A stretch of DNA of 64,000 nucleotides from an uncultured bacterium (GTDB lineage: Bacteria > Cyanobacteriota > Vampirovibrionia > Gastranaerophilales > Gastranaerophilaceae), in NCBI GenBank assembly GCA_949298985.1, contig CASFYV010000021.1, positions 372,001 to 436,000 of the forward strand, read 5' to 3'. How positions within the stretch are numbered: position 1 is the stretch's first letter; each line of letters begins with the position of its first letter. Made by a program: the position numbers and the translations under genes. Under the pieces are notes generated by a model, which saw only the letters and a program-made list of their open reading frames with translations, did no database searches and was not told the origin of the DNA. Positions 19,886-29,109 of the stretch are shown here, in pieces.

Positions 19886-20395
19886 TTATTGGTCACTTTC
19901 CTCGTGTTTACCCTTCATTAATTTTTCAAAATCAGAAGGTTTTATATTTTGGATAAAATCTTTAAACTCTTGAGCTTCTTCTTCATCTTTAGCTGTATCA
20001 GTAGAAACCGAACCGTTCATAAGAACATTTGCTGTAACATAAATTGGAGCTTCTGCTCTCATTGCAACAGCTATAGCATCAGACGGACGAGCGTCAATTT
20101 CAAGTATTTCACCATCTTTTACAAGAAATAACGTAGCATAATAAGTATCTTTTTCTACATCATTAATTTCAATTTTTTCAAGTTTATAGCCTGTTTTTTC
20201 TATAATATTTGTAACTAAATCGTGTGTCATTGGACGAGTAACAACAAGCCCTTCAATACATCTTATAATCGCACTGGCTTCTGCTGAACCTATCCAAATA
20301 GGAAGTGCCTTTCTATTCTCTAAATCATGTAATACAACAATAGGAGAATTTGTTCTTACATCTAATGCAATACCCATAACTTTCATTTCTATCAT
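19886..20395 (-). CDS. Bifunctional nuclease family protein (DUF151/BFN)
   Basis: The 169-aa protein begins with the family's defining pattern: MKVMGIALDVRTNSPIVVL, LPIWIGSAEASAI, RPMTHDLV and DARPSDAIAVAMRAEAPIYV. Members are reported to have RNase and DNase activity and are widespread in cyanobacteria, plants, actinobacteria and thermophiles. The start at 20395 has GAGGG upstream. The gene is divergent from nadK; a TATAAT for it is readable on the minus strand near 20431-20436. Its physiological role here is unknown. Confidence 0.88.
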   Translation of the reverse strand: MIEMKVMGIALDVRTNSPIVVLHDLENRKALPIWIGSAEASAIIRCIEGLVVTRPMTHDLVTNIIEKTGYKLEKIEINDVEKDTYYATLFLVKDGEILEIDARPSDAIAVAMRAEAPIYVTANVLMNGSVSTDTAKDEEEAQEFKDFIQNIKPSDFEKLMKGKHEESDQ

Positions 20396-20457
20396 AATTT
20401 TGCCCTCTTGCCAGTGTTTTTACTAGAGGAATTATACCACAAAACCATTTTATATGA

Positions 20458-20463
20458 TATAAT
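20458..20463 (+). promoter_or_regulatory. -10 box 6 nt before nadK start (leaderless candidate)
   Basis: A perfect TATAAT is followed by only six bases before ATG 20470. With a normal 6-7 base discriminator, transcription would begin at the start codon itself. No Shine-Dalgarno sequence is present, consistent with a leaderless mRNA. Confidence 0.55.
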
Positions 20464-20469
20464 CCACGT

Positions 20470-21252
20470 ATGAAAATAAATGTAGTATTTAATCGAGAAA
20501 TCGAAGGTTATCAAGAAGTATTAGAAAGTCTTGAAAAAGCTTTAATTAGTAAAAATGTCGAATTCAAATCGTTTGATATTGATAAAATGGAAAATTATGG
20601 AGACTTTGTCCTCGTAATCGGAGGAGATGGAACGATATTAAAAGCTGCAAGATTTTTTGCAAAATTTGATATTCCGATTTTAGGTATAAATTTAGGCCGT
20701 CTTGGTTTTTTATCACAAGCAGGAATTAATGAAATCAAAACTGTTATTGATTCAATAATAGCTAAAAATTATTCTGTAGAAGAAAGATTGATGTTAATTT
20801 CAGAAAATGATTCTGCTTTGAATGATTTTGTGATAAAAGGCTGTTCTCCAAGTAGAACATCAAAATTTTATCTTGAAATCAATCATAAATTCGTCTGCGA
20901 TTATATTGCAGATGGTTTGATTATTTCGACTCCAACAGGTTCAACTGCTTATGGATTATCCGCAGGTGGACCGGTTATTTATCCAACACTTGAAGCTTTA
21001 GTAATTGTTCCGATTTGTCCGCATACACTTAATGCTCGCCCGCTTGTTGTTCCAACAGAAGAAGAAATTACAGTAAAAACTTCCGATAAACAACTTTCAG
21101 TTTCATCTGATGGTGGTATCAGTAAAGAAGTAAACGAAATTACAATAAAAATTGCTCCTTATAAAGCAAAACTTGCATTTTTAAATAATGATAGCTTTTA
21201 TACAGTATTAAGAAATAAATTGCATTGGGGAATTTCTCCGACTGCTAAATAA
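20470..21252 (+). CDS. nadK: NAD kinase
   Basis: Phosphorylates NAD to NADP. The 260-aa length fits the bacterial family. The GGDG motif is at residues 51-54, followed by GINLGRLGFL, the catalytic-core DYIADGLIISTPTGSTAYGLSAGGP and a PICPHTLNARPLVV segment, all canonical. It is divergent from the bifunctional nuclease gene and closed by a strong hairpin shared with the convergent gene downstream. A TATAAT lies just upstream of the start codon. Confidence 0.96.
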   Translation: MKINVVFNREIEGYQEVLESLEKALISKNVEFKSFDIDKMENYGDFVLVIGGDGTILKAARFFAKFDIPILGINLGRLGFLSQAGINEIKTVIDSIIAKNYSVEERLMLISENDSALNDFVIKGCSPSRTSKFYLEINHKFVCDYIADGLIISTPTGSTAYGLSAGGPVIYPTLEALVIVPICPHTLNARPLVVPTEEEITVKTSDKQLSVSSDGGISKEVNEITIKIAPYKAKLAFLNNDSFYTVLRNKLHWGISPTAK

Positions 21253-21255
21253 AAA

Positions 21256-21288
21256 TAAGGCTCGGATAAAATCCGAGCCTTAAATATT
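21256..21288. terminator. Bidirectional terminator, copy 1 of a duplicated sequence
   Basis: AAGGCTCGGAT and its complement ATCCGAGCCTT pair around an AAA loop, with A-rich and T-rich flanks. It serves nadK and the convergent gene ending at 21298. The 32 bases 21257-21288 recur exactly at 21836-21867. Confidence 0.92.
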
Positions 21289-21297
21289 TTTCATAAA

Positions 21298-21708
21298 TTA
21301 ATATTCACCATGTCTATATCCCCATATATCAAGAATTTCGGCTTGTTCTTTTTGAGTAATTTTTTCACCCCCATCAGAATCTTTATCCATATATAGTTCA
21401 AACAAATCTTTTACATCAGAAAATGCTGCTGCTGCGGATGCATCGCGACATGATGCTGATCCTACATATTTAGTTGCAAAAATATCTTGTAAAATTTTTA
21501 TTGCATCTTTACGTTGAATATTACCGTTATTTATATCCTTATCTTTAAATGCATAATCATGAAAATTTTTCGCAATAGCTAAACCAATACTACCCTCTTT
21601 ATATTTTGAAAATTCAACTGTTTTATTTTCACCATTAGAATAATAAGTAACTTTTCTGCCATCAATTGCCGGACGATAAATCGTAATCTTGTTTTCTTGT
21701 ACTCCCAT
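21298..21708 (-). CDS. Small protein with two EF-hand-like loops
   Basis: A 136-aa protein of unknown function. Two acidic loops resemble calcium-binding EF-hands: DKDINNGNIQRKD near residue 56 and DKDSDGGEKITQKE near residue 109. Each is one or two residues longer than the canonical 12-residue loop. The pair is separated by an Ala-rich helical stretch (SCRDASAAAAFSDVKDLF), as in paired EF-hand domains. There is no signal peptide. The gene is enclosed by two identical terminator hairpins, so it forms its own transcription unit. The calcium-binding role is inferred from the motif only. Confidence 0.65.
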   Translation of the reverse strand: MGVQENKITIYRPAIDGRKVTYYSNGENKTVEFSKYKEGSIGLAIAKNFHDYAFKDKDINNGNIQRKDAIKILQDIFATKYVGSASCRDASAAAAFSDVKDLFELYMDKDSDGGEKITQKEQAEILDIWGYRHGEY

Positions 21709-21835
21709 AATAAATATCTCCTTTCTTTATCTCTTCCTCTGTAAACTATAAAAGTATTATTTTTAATTAAAATTGCTTTTTTTATTTTTTATATTACAAA
21801 TTTGTTACATTTTATTTATAATGCACTAAATAAAA

Positions 21836-21867
21836 AAGGCTCGGATAAAATCCGAGCCTTAAATATT
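21836..21867. terminator. Terminator, copy 2 of the duplicated sequence
   Basis: Identical over 32 bases to the hairpin at 21257-21288. It lies just past the 3' end of the gene ending at 21881 and upstream of the promoter region of the EF-hand-like gene. Confidence 0.9.
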
Positions 21868-21880
21868 AAATCTTTTTCGA

Positions 21881-22591
21881 CTACTTAGCGATTTCTTCTA
21901 ACATTTTATCGATAGCAGAAATTGCATCCTTATCTTCTGTACCTTTTTTCATTTCTTCTAATATTGTTTTTTTCAATTTAGCTTTATCATCGCCTTCTTT
22001 TGCAAGATCATCTACAGCTTTATTAAATTTATCCGCAAAATCTTTATCCTTTACGACTTTCTGCATATCATCTACGACTTTTTTTACATCATCACTAATT
22101 TTTTCAGCAGCATCTGTTGTACCTTTTTTCAATGCTTCTGTAATTTTTGCACAAACCTTTTTCACATTACCAATTGGAGAGCCAAAGAAACCAGACTTTT
22201 CTTTTTCTGCAATTTTTATAGCTTCAGCACTAGCATCTTTTAACGCCTTATTTTCATTTTCTAAAGCTTTTTTAGCTGTTTCAGCAGCTTCTGCAGCAGC
22301 TTTATATCCATCAACAGCAGCTATTGCATCTTTTGCACTTTTAGCTCCCCATTTATGACCTCCCCACAAAGCTAAACCTGCTATTGCTAAAGCACCTAAA
22401 GCTTTTAATCCTGCACCACTTTTAGCATCGGCTTTTTTCTCTGTTACAGTCGGATCATATACCATAGGCATTGATGAGTAATCTGCATAATTTTGTTCTA
22501 CTGCCGGATACTGTTCCGCTACTTGATTATTTTGTTCCGGAATAGCTTTCATTACAATATTATTAACACCTGCTCCTTTAATTGGATCCAT
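21881..22591 (-). CDS. Unrecognised Ala/Lys-rich protein with one membrane helix and coiled coil
   Basis: A 236-aa protein of unknown function. The N-terminal 55 residues are polar and Pro/Gln/Tyr-rich without a signal peptide. A glycine-zipper membrane helix (about 60-83: GLKALGALAIAGLALWGGHKW) follows. The rest is an Ala/Lys/Glu/Asp-rich, strongly helical coiled-coil-like region with repeated KKxxDD and KKGTxDA units. The composition recalls LEA-like or cell-envelope spacer proteins, but no family can be named. It is transcribed alone, bounded by hairpins on both sides. Confidence 0.65.
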   Translation of the reverse strand: MDPIKGAGVNNIVMKAIPEQNNQVAEQYPAVEQNYADYSSMPMVYDPTVTEKKADAKSGAGLKALGALAIAGLALWGGHKWGAKSAKDAIAAVDGYKAAAEAAETAKKALENENKALKDASAEAIKIAEKEKSGFFGSPIGNVKKVCAKITEALKKGTTDAAEKISDDVKKVVDDMQKVVKDKDFADKFNKAVDDLAKEGDDKAKLKKTILEEMKKGTEDKDAISAIDKMLEEIAK

Positions 22592-22694
22592 ATACTACCT
22601 ACTTTCTTTTTTAATTTTTCTACACTTACTTAATTCTATTAAAACGAAACTAATAAAAAAATTGCTTTTTTGTAAAGAAATGTAACCTAAAATA

Positions 22695-22725
22695 AAAAAG
22701 GATAGTTTTTTAAACCATCCTTTTT
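22695..22725 (-). terminator. Intrinsic terminator of rpsA
   Basis: AAAAAGGAT (22695-22703) pairs with ATCCTTTTT (22717-22725), with an inner AGTTT/AAAC extension. A T-run follows on the minus strand, just downstream of the S1 gene. Confidence 0.8.
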
Positions 22726-22747
22726 CATTTTATATTTTAATTACTAA

Positions 22748-23812
22748 TTATTCTTCAATACTGTCTGTAGGAAGCCCTAAAGATATTCTTTTATCTTTTG
22801 GATTAAATTTAATAATTTTAGTATTAATTTTATCCCCAGCATTTAGAATACAATTATTTTGGTTTTGATATTCAGCTAAAGCTGTTTGAGGAAGTAAAGC
22901 TTCAACTCCGCCAAGAACTTCAACAAAAGCTCCAAAAGGTTTTATTCTTGTAATAGTACCTTCTTTTATATCGCCTTCTTTTAACTCTTCTTCTGCTTTT
23001 ATCCACGGATCAGGCTCTGTATTTTTTAAGCTTAAGCTTATACGTTGTTTATTGTAATCAACATCAATAATTTCAACATTAATTTCTTCACCAACTTTCA
23101 ATAAATCGGTAGGGTGCTCAACCCATTTCCAAGAGATTTGAGAAAGCGGAAGTAAGCAATCTACACCTCCAACATTTACAAAAGCACCGAAATCTGTAAT
23201 TCTAACAACTTCCCCTTTTACAACTTGACCAACTTCAACTTGTTCAAAGACATTTTTACGAGTTTCTGCCATATTTGTTTCATAAACTTTTTTATTAGAT
23301 AAAATCAAATTATTTTGAGCTTTATCCAATGTCAAAATTTTAACATCAATTTTATCTCCAGGATTACTGATAGTTTCTCTTGCACAAAGCTGTCCTTGAG
23401 GGATGAAGCCTTGAACTCCTGAAACGTCAACAATTAATCCTCCGCGAACTTGTTGAGTTACTGTTACAGAAATTGTTTCATCAGCTTCTTTTACTTTTTC
23501 TAATTCTGCCCAAGTATGAGCTAAATGAACTTTTTTGTATGAAAGTGTAAATTTTCCGTTTTCATCACAATCTTGTGTGATTAAAAATTCATATTCTGTA
23601 TTAGGTTCTAAAACATTTTCAGCTTTAGCTTTCCTATCAGAAGAAACTTCGTAATTTGGCAAAAATGCCGCACTTTTTGAGCCAATATCTACTATTGCTC
23701 CATCAGAATCAAATGCACAGATAACTCCTTTTACAATATCACCACGCTTAAATTTGTAGTCATATTTCTCTAAAAGAGCCTCAAAATCACAATCTGAATA
23801 CTGTTCAATCAT
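22748..23812 (-). CDS. rpsA: 30S ribosomal protein S1 (four S1 domains)
   Basis: S1 helps load mRNA onto the 30S subunit. The 354-aa protein has four S1 repeats beginning about residues 20, 105, 190 and 275. Their typical starts are GDIVKGVICAFDSDGAIVDIG, then a diverged second unit (ISVTVTQQVRGGLIVDVSGVQGFIP), then GQVVKGEVVRITDFGAFVNVGG and GDIKEGTITRIKPFGAFVEVLGG. The short form resembles cyanobacterial or Gram-positive S1 rather than the six-domain proteobacterial protein. AAAGGAG lies 8 bases before the ATG. It could also be called an S1-domain RNA-binding protein. Confidence 0.9.
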   Translation of the reverse strand: MIEQYSDCDFEALLEKYDYKFKRGDIVKGVICAFDSDGAIVDIGSKSAAFLPNYEVSSDRKAKAENVLEPNTEYEFLITQDCDENGKFTLSYKKVHLAHTWAELEKVKEADETISVTVTQQVRGGLIVDVSGVQGFIPQGQLCARETISNPGDKIDVKILTLDKAQNNLILSNKKVYETNMAETRKNVFEQVEVGQVVKGEVVRITDFGAFVNVGGVDCLLPLSQISWKWVEHPTDLLKVGEEINVEIIDVDYNKQRISLSLKNTEPDPWIKAEEELKEGDIKEGTITRIKPFGAFVEVLGGVEALLPQTALAEYQNQNNCILNAGDKINTKIIKFNPKDKRISLGLPTDSIEE

Positions 23813-23885
23813 TCGTATTCTCCTTTTTCCAAATAAACACAGGGCTATTATATCATATTTAACTCAATTGGGCAATAGGGATAGC

Positions 23886-24737
23886 TTAAATAAAGACTTT
23901 TAAAGGTTTTACAATGTTTTGATTAACTTCTGCCATTGCTATAAGCTGATTTTCATAAGTTAAAATTATTATTCCATTTTGAATATTATATTCTATTTTC
24001 ATTCCGTGAGATATCTTTTCAAATTCTTTTTGATTTAATTCTATTTTTGGATAATTTAATTTTTCTAACGGATAAATTAAATTATCACTCACGTCTTTTT
24101 GAGATTTTAATTCTTCTAATTTAATAGAATTTTCTACATTAAAATCACCTGCTTTAACCCTTACAAGTTTAATTAAATGTCCAAAAACTCCTAAATTTTC
24201 TCCCAAATCATTTGCAATTGAACGAATGTAAGTTCCTTTTGAACAATCAATATAGATTTCTGCTTGGTTTAAATTTTTATCAAAATTTAAAAGTTTGATT
24301 TCGTTTATACAAATTTTACGAGGTTTAATTTCAACTTCTTCACCTTTTCTTGCATATTCATAAAGTTTTTTCCCATCAACTTTTATTGCAGAATAAATAG
24401 GCGGAAGTTGTTTAATTTCGCCTTGAAAATTTAATAAAGCATTTTCGATATCATCTTTTGAAATCTCTTTTGAAGAAGTTTTAGTTATTTCTCCTTCAAT
24501 ATCATAAGTAGTTGTTGCACTTCCAAATTGAACAGTCCCAATATAAGCTTTTTCATCGGCTAAATATTCAATTAATCTTGTAGCTTTTCCAATACAAATT
24601 GGCAAAACTCCTTCTGCAAAAGGATCCAATGTCCCTGTATGACCTATTTGTTTAATTTTAGTAATTTTACGCAAAACAGAAACAACATCATGAGAAGTCA
24701 TTCCTTTAGGTTTATAAATATTTAAAAAACCGAACAT
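23886..24737 (-). CDS. truB: tRNA pseudouridine(55) synthase
   Basis: Isomerises U55 of tRNA to pseudouridine. The 283-aa protein opens with GFLNIYKPKGMTSHDVV and has the catalytic Asp in GHTGTLDPFAEGVLP (near residue 37), YDIEGE, the PPIYSAIKVDGKKLYEYAR segment and the GTYIRSIANDLG motif. The ATG directly abuts the rbfA stop codon, a common truB-rbfA pairing downstream of infB in many bacteria. The identification is secure. Confidence 0.96.
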   Translation of the reverse strand: MFGFLNIYKPKGMTSHDVVSVLRKITKIKQIGHTGTLDPFAEGVLPICIGKATRLIEYLADEKAYIGTVQFGSATTTYDIEGEITKTSSKEISKDDIENALLNFQGEIKQLPPIYSAIKVDGKKLYEYARKGEEVEIKPRKICINEIKLLNFDKNLNQAEIYIDCSKGTYIRSIANDLGENLGVFGHLIKLVRVKAGDFNVENSIKLEELKSQKDVSDNLIYPLEKLNYPKIELNQKEFEKISHGMKIEYNIQNGIIILTYENQLIAMAEVNQNIVKPLKVFI

Positions 24738-25085
24738 TTACTTGATTTCGCCTCTGGAAATTTTATCAATTAAGTCCAAGACTTTTGAACCTTTTTCTAA
24801 GCCGTCAGAATATACGAATTTTATTTCAGGAGTTACACGAAGCCTAATTCTTTTTCCAACTTCATAACGAACCTTACCGGTATTTTTTTCAATAATTGCT
24901 TTATCTTTTTCGATTTGTTCATCAGATCCTAAAATACTATATATAACTTTAGCAAAAGAATTATCGTGAGAAACTTCTACATCAACTATGGATACAACAC
25001 CTTCAAGTCCTCTAATTTCTTTTCTAATAATATCAGAGATATCACGCATTAATTCTTTTCTAACTCGTTCATTCCTTAAAGACAT
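24738..25085 (-). CDS. rbfA: 30S ribosome-binding factor A
   Basis: A 115-aa late 30S maturation and cold-adaptation factor with a KH-like fold. RNERVRKELMRDISDIIRKEI at the start, VSIVDVEVSHDNSFAKVIYSILG in the middle and RLRVTPEIKFVYSDGLEKGSKV near the end are family hallmarks. AAGGAG precedes the start. The stop codon is contiguous with truB, so the genes are cotranscribed. Confidence 0.95.
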   Translation of the reverse strand: MSLRNERVRKELMRDISDIIRKEIRGLEGVVSIVDVEVSHDNSFAKVIYSILGSDEQIEKDKAIIEKNTGKVRYEVGKRIRLRVTPEIKFVYSDGLEKGSKVLDLIDKISRGEIK

Positions 25086-25147
25086 TGTTTTTCTCCTTGC
25101 TAAATATTTTATAATTTCATTATAACATAGAATATTATTAGTTTATT

Positions 25148-28075
25148 CTACTTAAGATTTAAATTATATTTTTTAATTCTTTCAATAACTTTTTCATCTA
25201 ATTCTGATTTAGTTTCATCAGGATTTAAAATATATACTAAATCTTCTAAAGTTATTGGTTTATTTTCTACAGTACTTTCATGTAATAAGATTTTAATTTC
25301 ATTTTTATACTCTTCAGCTAATCTATTTATCTTACCCAAATTTAATTTTCTATATGCAGTTAAAGAAATTTCTTTTTGTAGAGATGAAGCAAAATAATTA
25401 CGACTTTCACTTGGGAAATGTTTTACTAAATTAAAGACTTCTATAGTGTCACATAAATCTTCAAACTCCATTGCATAAACATCTTTATTTTGAGTTGCTT
25501 CGTATAAAATATCTGCTAAAGCTTGTTCTATTACTAACATTTTTAATTTATTTTCTACGTTCATTGCTGGTTTTGGAACTATAACAATTTTACTGTTTTC
25601 TTTTGAATTTTTTCTTTTTACTGTACAGAGTTTACTAAATTGTTCTAAAGAAAAGTAATCACCTTTATCCACCATTTTTCTAAAAGCTTTCATTAATTCT
25701 TCTTGATAACAAGTTGAATAAAAAGTTGGTAAAAACGGATATTTAGAAGTATATGCAAAAGCAGAACTTTTTAATTTTTCTTCTATTTCTAAAGCATCCT
25801 GTTTTTCAAAAATACAATAGTTAAAAGTTTCTTTTAAAGAACCCGGAGCATTATTTTTCAACTTTTGATAAAATGCTTTTTTAACTTGTGCAGGAAAAAC
25901 TGATTTTTCAGAAAATAAAATTAATAAAGACTGACCATATTCTGCTAAATAATCTTTTAATTCATCATATTTAAAATTATTAATGTCTACAAGATTATTT
26001 ATAACTACTCCAGAAGATTGATTTTTCATAGAAAAATATTTATCTATAATACTTTCGATTTCTATTTCAGAAAGCTCTGTTTTATAAGTATTATACATTT
26101 TTTCAATATTACTAGCGTCAATATATTTTTTAATTACAGGGATAATAAAATCTCTTTGTAATTTTAAAGAACCTAATTCTATAGGATTTTGACCAATATC
26201 AAGTTTATAAAGAGCCGTTTTTACATCAGAATGCGACATCAAATAAACTTCAGGATTTTTTGTACAATTATAAAGAGTATAAGCTATTGCAGCCTCTAAA
26301 GCTCTATTCATTTTTGCACCGGATTTTGGTTCAAAATTAGAAATTGATTTCAAATTTTCTATATCAGTAAAATTTAATTCTTCTCCTTTTAAATTTTTTG
26401 TCCAAGATTTTATATATTCTTCCGGCATATCATTTGCAATTACTTCTATAAAATCGTTTAAATAAGCTTTAGGTAAATATTTTAAACGGGATTTTATAAT
26501 TCCATTAAAATAAGCATCTTTAAATTCTCTTACATATTCAGGATACCTAATAGCGTCTACTTTTTCCTGATTAATTACAGGTTGAGATTTTTTTAAAGTT
26601 TCCATTTCTTTAATACGTTGATTTTTATTTCTCATAATTTCTTTTTTCAATTCTTCGAACGTACCTCTTGAAATTGCATCGTTTATTTTTTCTTGAGAAA
26701 TCTTAATCTGTTCACCTATAAAATCAGAATATTGAGGATGATTTTGCCAAAATTCACTCATTATTTCAGATTGGAACTTACTAAATTCTACATTCGAAAA
26801 TAGCATATCAGCAGGTTTAAAAATCTGATTTTTTCTCAAATGTTCAGACAAATCTTTAATAAGTTCCGTACTATTATTCCAAGCATCAATCATTGTATAA
26901 CGAAGAGGTTCTGCACCTGATTTTAGTTTTGAAATATAATCAGTTTTCTCTTCAGGAGTCATTGAAGCCCAATATTGAGTAAGCTTTTGCATTCTTTTTA
27001 AATGCAAAGTATCTTTTTCTGCTTCTGTTAAACTAGCTTCAAAAAGTTTAAGATTATTAGTCGCCCATTTTATGAATAATTCATCTTGAGAAAGTTTTGT
27101 TGAGCCTACTTTTGTTTTTATTTTTTCTTGTGTTGGCTTAATTTCTTCTTTATCATTTGTTAAAATAGATTTCATTAAAATCTGTTTACTTTTCTCATTT
27201 TTCTTAAACGCTTTTAACATATCAATTGCAGTTGCTTGATTTGCTATCATTTCAATAATTTGTTTTCTACTTAATGTTGACCACCAGTTTTCGAATTTTG
27301 TGACACTTTTCTTCGCCCTTGTAGTTCTTTCTTCTTCACTTAGGGAATTCCAAAATTCTATCTGTCCTCTAGAAATATTTTCACCGACTAAATCTGAATA
27401 TCCTTCACGAGTGTATCTTAATGATTGCATATATTCAAAAGAAGGTAATTCTATACCTAAAGCTTTTAAAGTTGAACTGTAAACATATTTACCATCTTTA
27501 TTTTTAAATTTAAAATCTGCTTGAAAATCTTTATCCAAATCGCCTTCTAAATCATTGTTTATTTCATCTATTGTTTTTCCTTCAAGAAATATTTTCTTAA
27601 CTAAATAAACAGTTAAATCACTTTTATCTTGTAAAACTCCTTGCCCTGATAATTCTAAAAGTTCTAAATTTTCTCTTACAGATTGCAGAATTCCTCTTGT
27701 AGCTTTAGTTTGAGCTGCAGGAATTAAATTTTTAAATAAATTTTCTTTGGGAAACAAATTTTTTATATCTTCAAGACTTGTGGCTAAAGTTAAATCTTGA
27801 AACGCATTTTTTTGTGCTTCAAGCGGGGAAATTGTTTTTTCACTCAAAGATTCAATATAATTTTTAACAGTGATTGGCATTCTCTCTTTATTAAATTCAT
27901 AAAATCTTGTCAAACCTTTATCAACTCTTGCTTCAAATACCAACTGATCATTAAATTGATTTTGTATTTCTATCGGATTAGTTATCTTATTTATTTGTAC
28001 ATTATTTTCGTGTTTATCTTTTAAATTTTGAGCATTAAAATACCCAAATTTTGGAGTAATAAAATCTATTTTCAT
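25148..28075 (-). CDS. Large unrecognised helical protein with repeated FW-S-L-S-E motifs
   Basis: The 975-aa protein matches no family I know. It is largely helical and lacks a clear signal peptide or membrane segment; the N-terminus (MKIDFITPKFGYFNAQNLKD) resembles the short leader of other products here. Related short motifs recur: FWNSLSEEER (about residue 238), WWSTLSRKQ (about 265), YWASMTPEEK (about 368) and FWQNHPQYSD (about 444), suggesting degenerate helical repeats. The C-terminal third has repeated YxEELMKAFRKM-like helices. AAAGG stands before the ATG. It may be a lineage-specific structural or effector-like protein. Confidence 0.65.
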   Translation of the reverse strand: MKIDFITPKFGYFNAQNLKDKHENNVQINKITNPIEIQNQFNDQLVFEARVDKGLTRFYEFNKERMPITVKNYIESLSEKTISPLEAQKNAFQDLTLATSLEDIKNLFPKENLFKNLIPAAQTKATRGILQSVRENLELLELSGQGVLQDKSDLTVYLVKKIFLEGKTIDEINNDLEGDLDKDFQADFKFKNKDGKYVYSSTLKALGIELPSFEYMQSLRYTREGYSDLVGENISRGQIEFWNSLSEEERTTRAKKSVTKFENWWSTLSRKQIIEMIANQATAIDMLKAFKKNEKSKQILMKSILTNDKEEIKPTQEKIKTKVGSTKLSQDELFIKWATNNLKLFEASLTEAEKDTLHLKRMQKLTQYWASMTPEEKTDYISKLKSGAEPLRYTMIDAWNNSTELIKDLSEHLRKNQIFKPADMLFSNVEFSKFQSEIMSEFWQNHPQYSDFIGEQIKISQEKINDAISRGTFEELKKEIMRNKNQRIKEMETLKKSQPVINQEKVDAIRYPEYVREFKDAYFNGIIKSRLKYLPKAYLNDFIEVIANDMPEEYIKSWTKNLKGEELNFTDIENLKSISNFEPKSGAKMNRALEAAIAYTLYNCTKNPEVYLMSHSDVKTALYKLDIGQNPIELGSLKLQRDFIIPVIKKYIDASNIEKMYNTYKTELSEIEIESIIDKYFSMKNQSSGVVINNLVDINNFKYDELKDYLAEYGQSLLILFSEKSVFPAQVKKAFYQKLKNNAPGSLKETFNYCIFEKQDALEIEEKLKSSAFAYTSKYPFLPTFYSTCYQEELMKAFRKMVDKGDYFSLEQFSKLCTVKRKNSKENSKIVIVPKPAMNVENKLKMLVIEQALADILYEATQNKDVYAMEFEDLCDTIEVFNLVKHFPSESRNYFASSLQKEISLTAYRKLNLGKINRLAEEYKNEIKILLHESTVENKPITLEDLVYILNPDETKSELDEKVIERIKKYNLNLK

Positions 28076-28128
28076 AAAAATTTCGGCCTTTCTTAAAGTG
28101 TGTAATAATTATAAAATCTGTAAAAAAT

Positions 28129-29016
28129 TTATTTGCTAGCTTTTGATTTATTCAAAACAACTAAAAATACACCTGATAAAATCAAACAAACACCTGCAAC
28201 AATTCTCATAGTTAATTGTTCATGAAAAATTAATACTCCAAAGAAAATAGCTGTCAACGGTTCTAAAGCTCCAAGAATAGCCGTTAGAGTTGAACCAATT
28301 AATTTTATTGAAATATTTATAGTTTCTAAAGATATTATTGTAGGGAAAAGTGAAAGTCCTAAAACAAGTAACCACTGCTTAGGCTCTGTTAAAATTTGGA
28401 GTTGAGTACAAAATTTTAAATTAAAAATATACACAAGCAAACCAAAAAACATTATATAAAAACTTAATTTATAGCGATTTATATGTTGAATTATTTTTAT
28501 TTTTTTAATTCCTACAATATAAAGTGCATATAAAATTGCGGATAAAAATATTATGCAAATACCTTTTGGATTAAGAGTTACTCCATTTTCTCCATTGTAA
28601 AGTAGTGAAATTCCAAAAGTTGTTAATATAATTGAAAAAATAGTTGTTTTAGTTAATTTTTCTTTGAAAAAAATAGCCATAATAATAGCTACTAAAACCG
28701 GATAAATAAAAAGTATAGTACAGGCAATACCTGCATCTATATAATTAAATGCGTCAAAAAGAGTTAATGAAGAAAGAGAAAATAAAATTGCTAAAAAACA
28801 GAGTATTAAAATTTCTGTTTTAGATAGCTTTAAATTAACCTTTTTCACAAATTTAATCCAGATAAAATAAATCATTATAGCAAAAGCATATCTATAAAAT
28901 AAAACAGAATTAACTTTTATACCTTGAGCATACAGAGGAAGTGCAAATAGGGGATTTGTCCCATAACTTATTGCAGCAACCATACCGTTTAATATACCTA
29001 AAGATTTTCTTTTCAA
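28129..29016 (-). CDS. EamA/DMT-superfamily transporter
   Basis: A 295-aa inner-membrane protein with about ten hydrophobic segments in two EamA halves (second half from about residue 150). Members move amino acids, drugs or sugar metabolites. Landmarks are the N-terminal SYGTNPLFALPLYAQG and the late GALEPLTAIFFGVLIFHEQLT, which is highly typical of EamA repeat ends. The start is TTG 29016, with GGAGA 8 bases upstream. The substrate cannot be read from the sequence. Confidence 0.88.
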   Translation of the reverse strand: MKRKSLGILNGMVAAISYGTNPLFALPLYAQGIKVNSVLFYRYAFAIMIYFIWIKFVKKVNLKLSKTEILILCFLAILFSLSSLTLFDAFNYIDAGIACTILFIYPVLVAIIMAIFFKEKLTKTTIFSIILTTFGISLLYNGENGVTLNPKGICIIFLSAILYALYIVGIKKIKIIQHINRYKLSFYIMFFGLLVYIFNLKFCTQLQILTEPKQWLLVLGLSLFPTIISLETINISIKLIGSTLTAILGALEPLTAIFFGVLIFHEQLTMRIVAGVCLILSGVFLVVLNKSKASK

Positions 29017-29048
29017 GATTTTTCTCCAATTTCAGTATTATTATAAAT

Positions 29049-29080
29049 AAAAGAGAGTGATTAAAAAATCACCCTCTTTT
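29049..29080 (-). terminator. Intrinsic terminator of the SLH-protein gene
   Basis: Arms 29049-29062 and 29067-29080 form a 14-base stem with one mismatch and A/T-rich outer ends. It lies just past the 3' end of the leftward SLH gene. Confidence 0.8.
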
Positions 29081-29109
29081 AGGAATTTGATGGCAATTAG
29101 GAATCAAAA

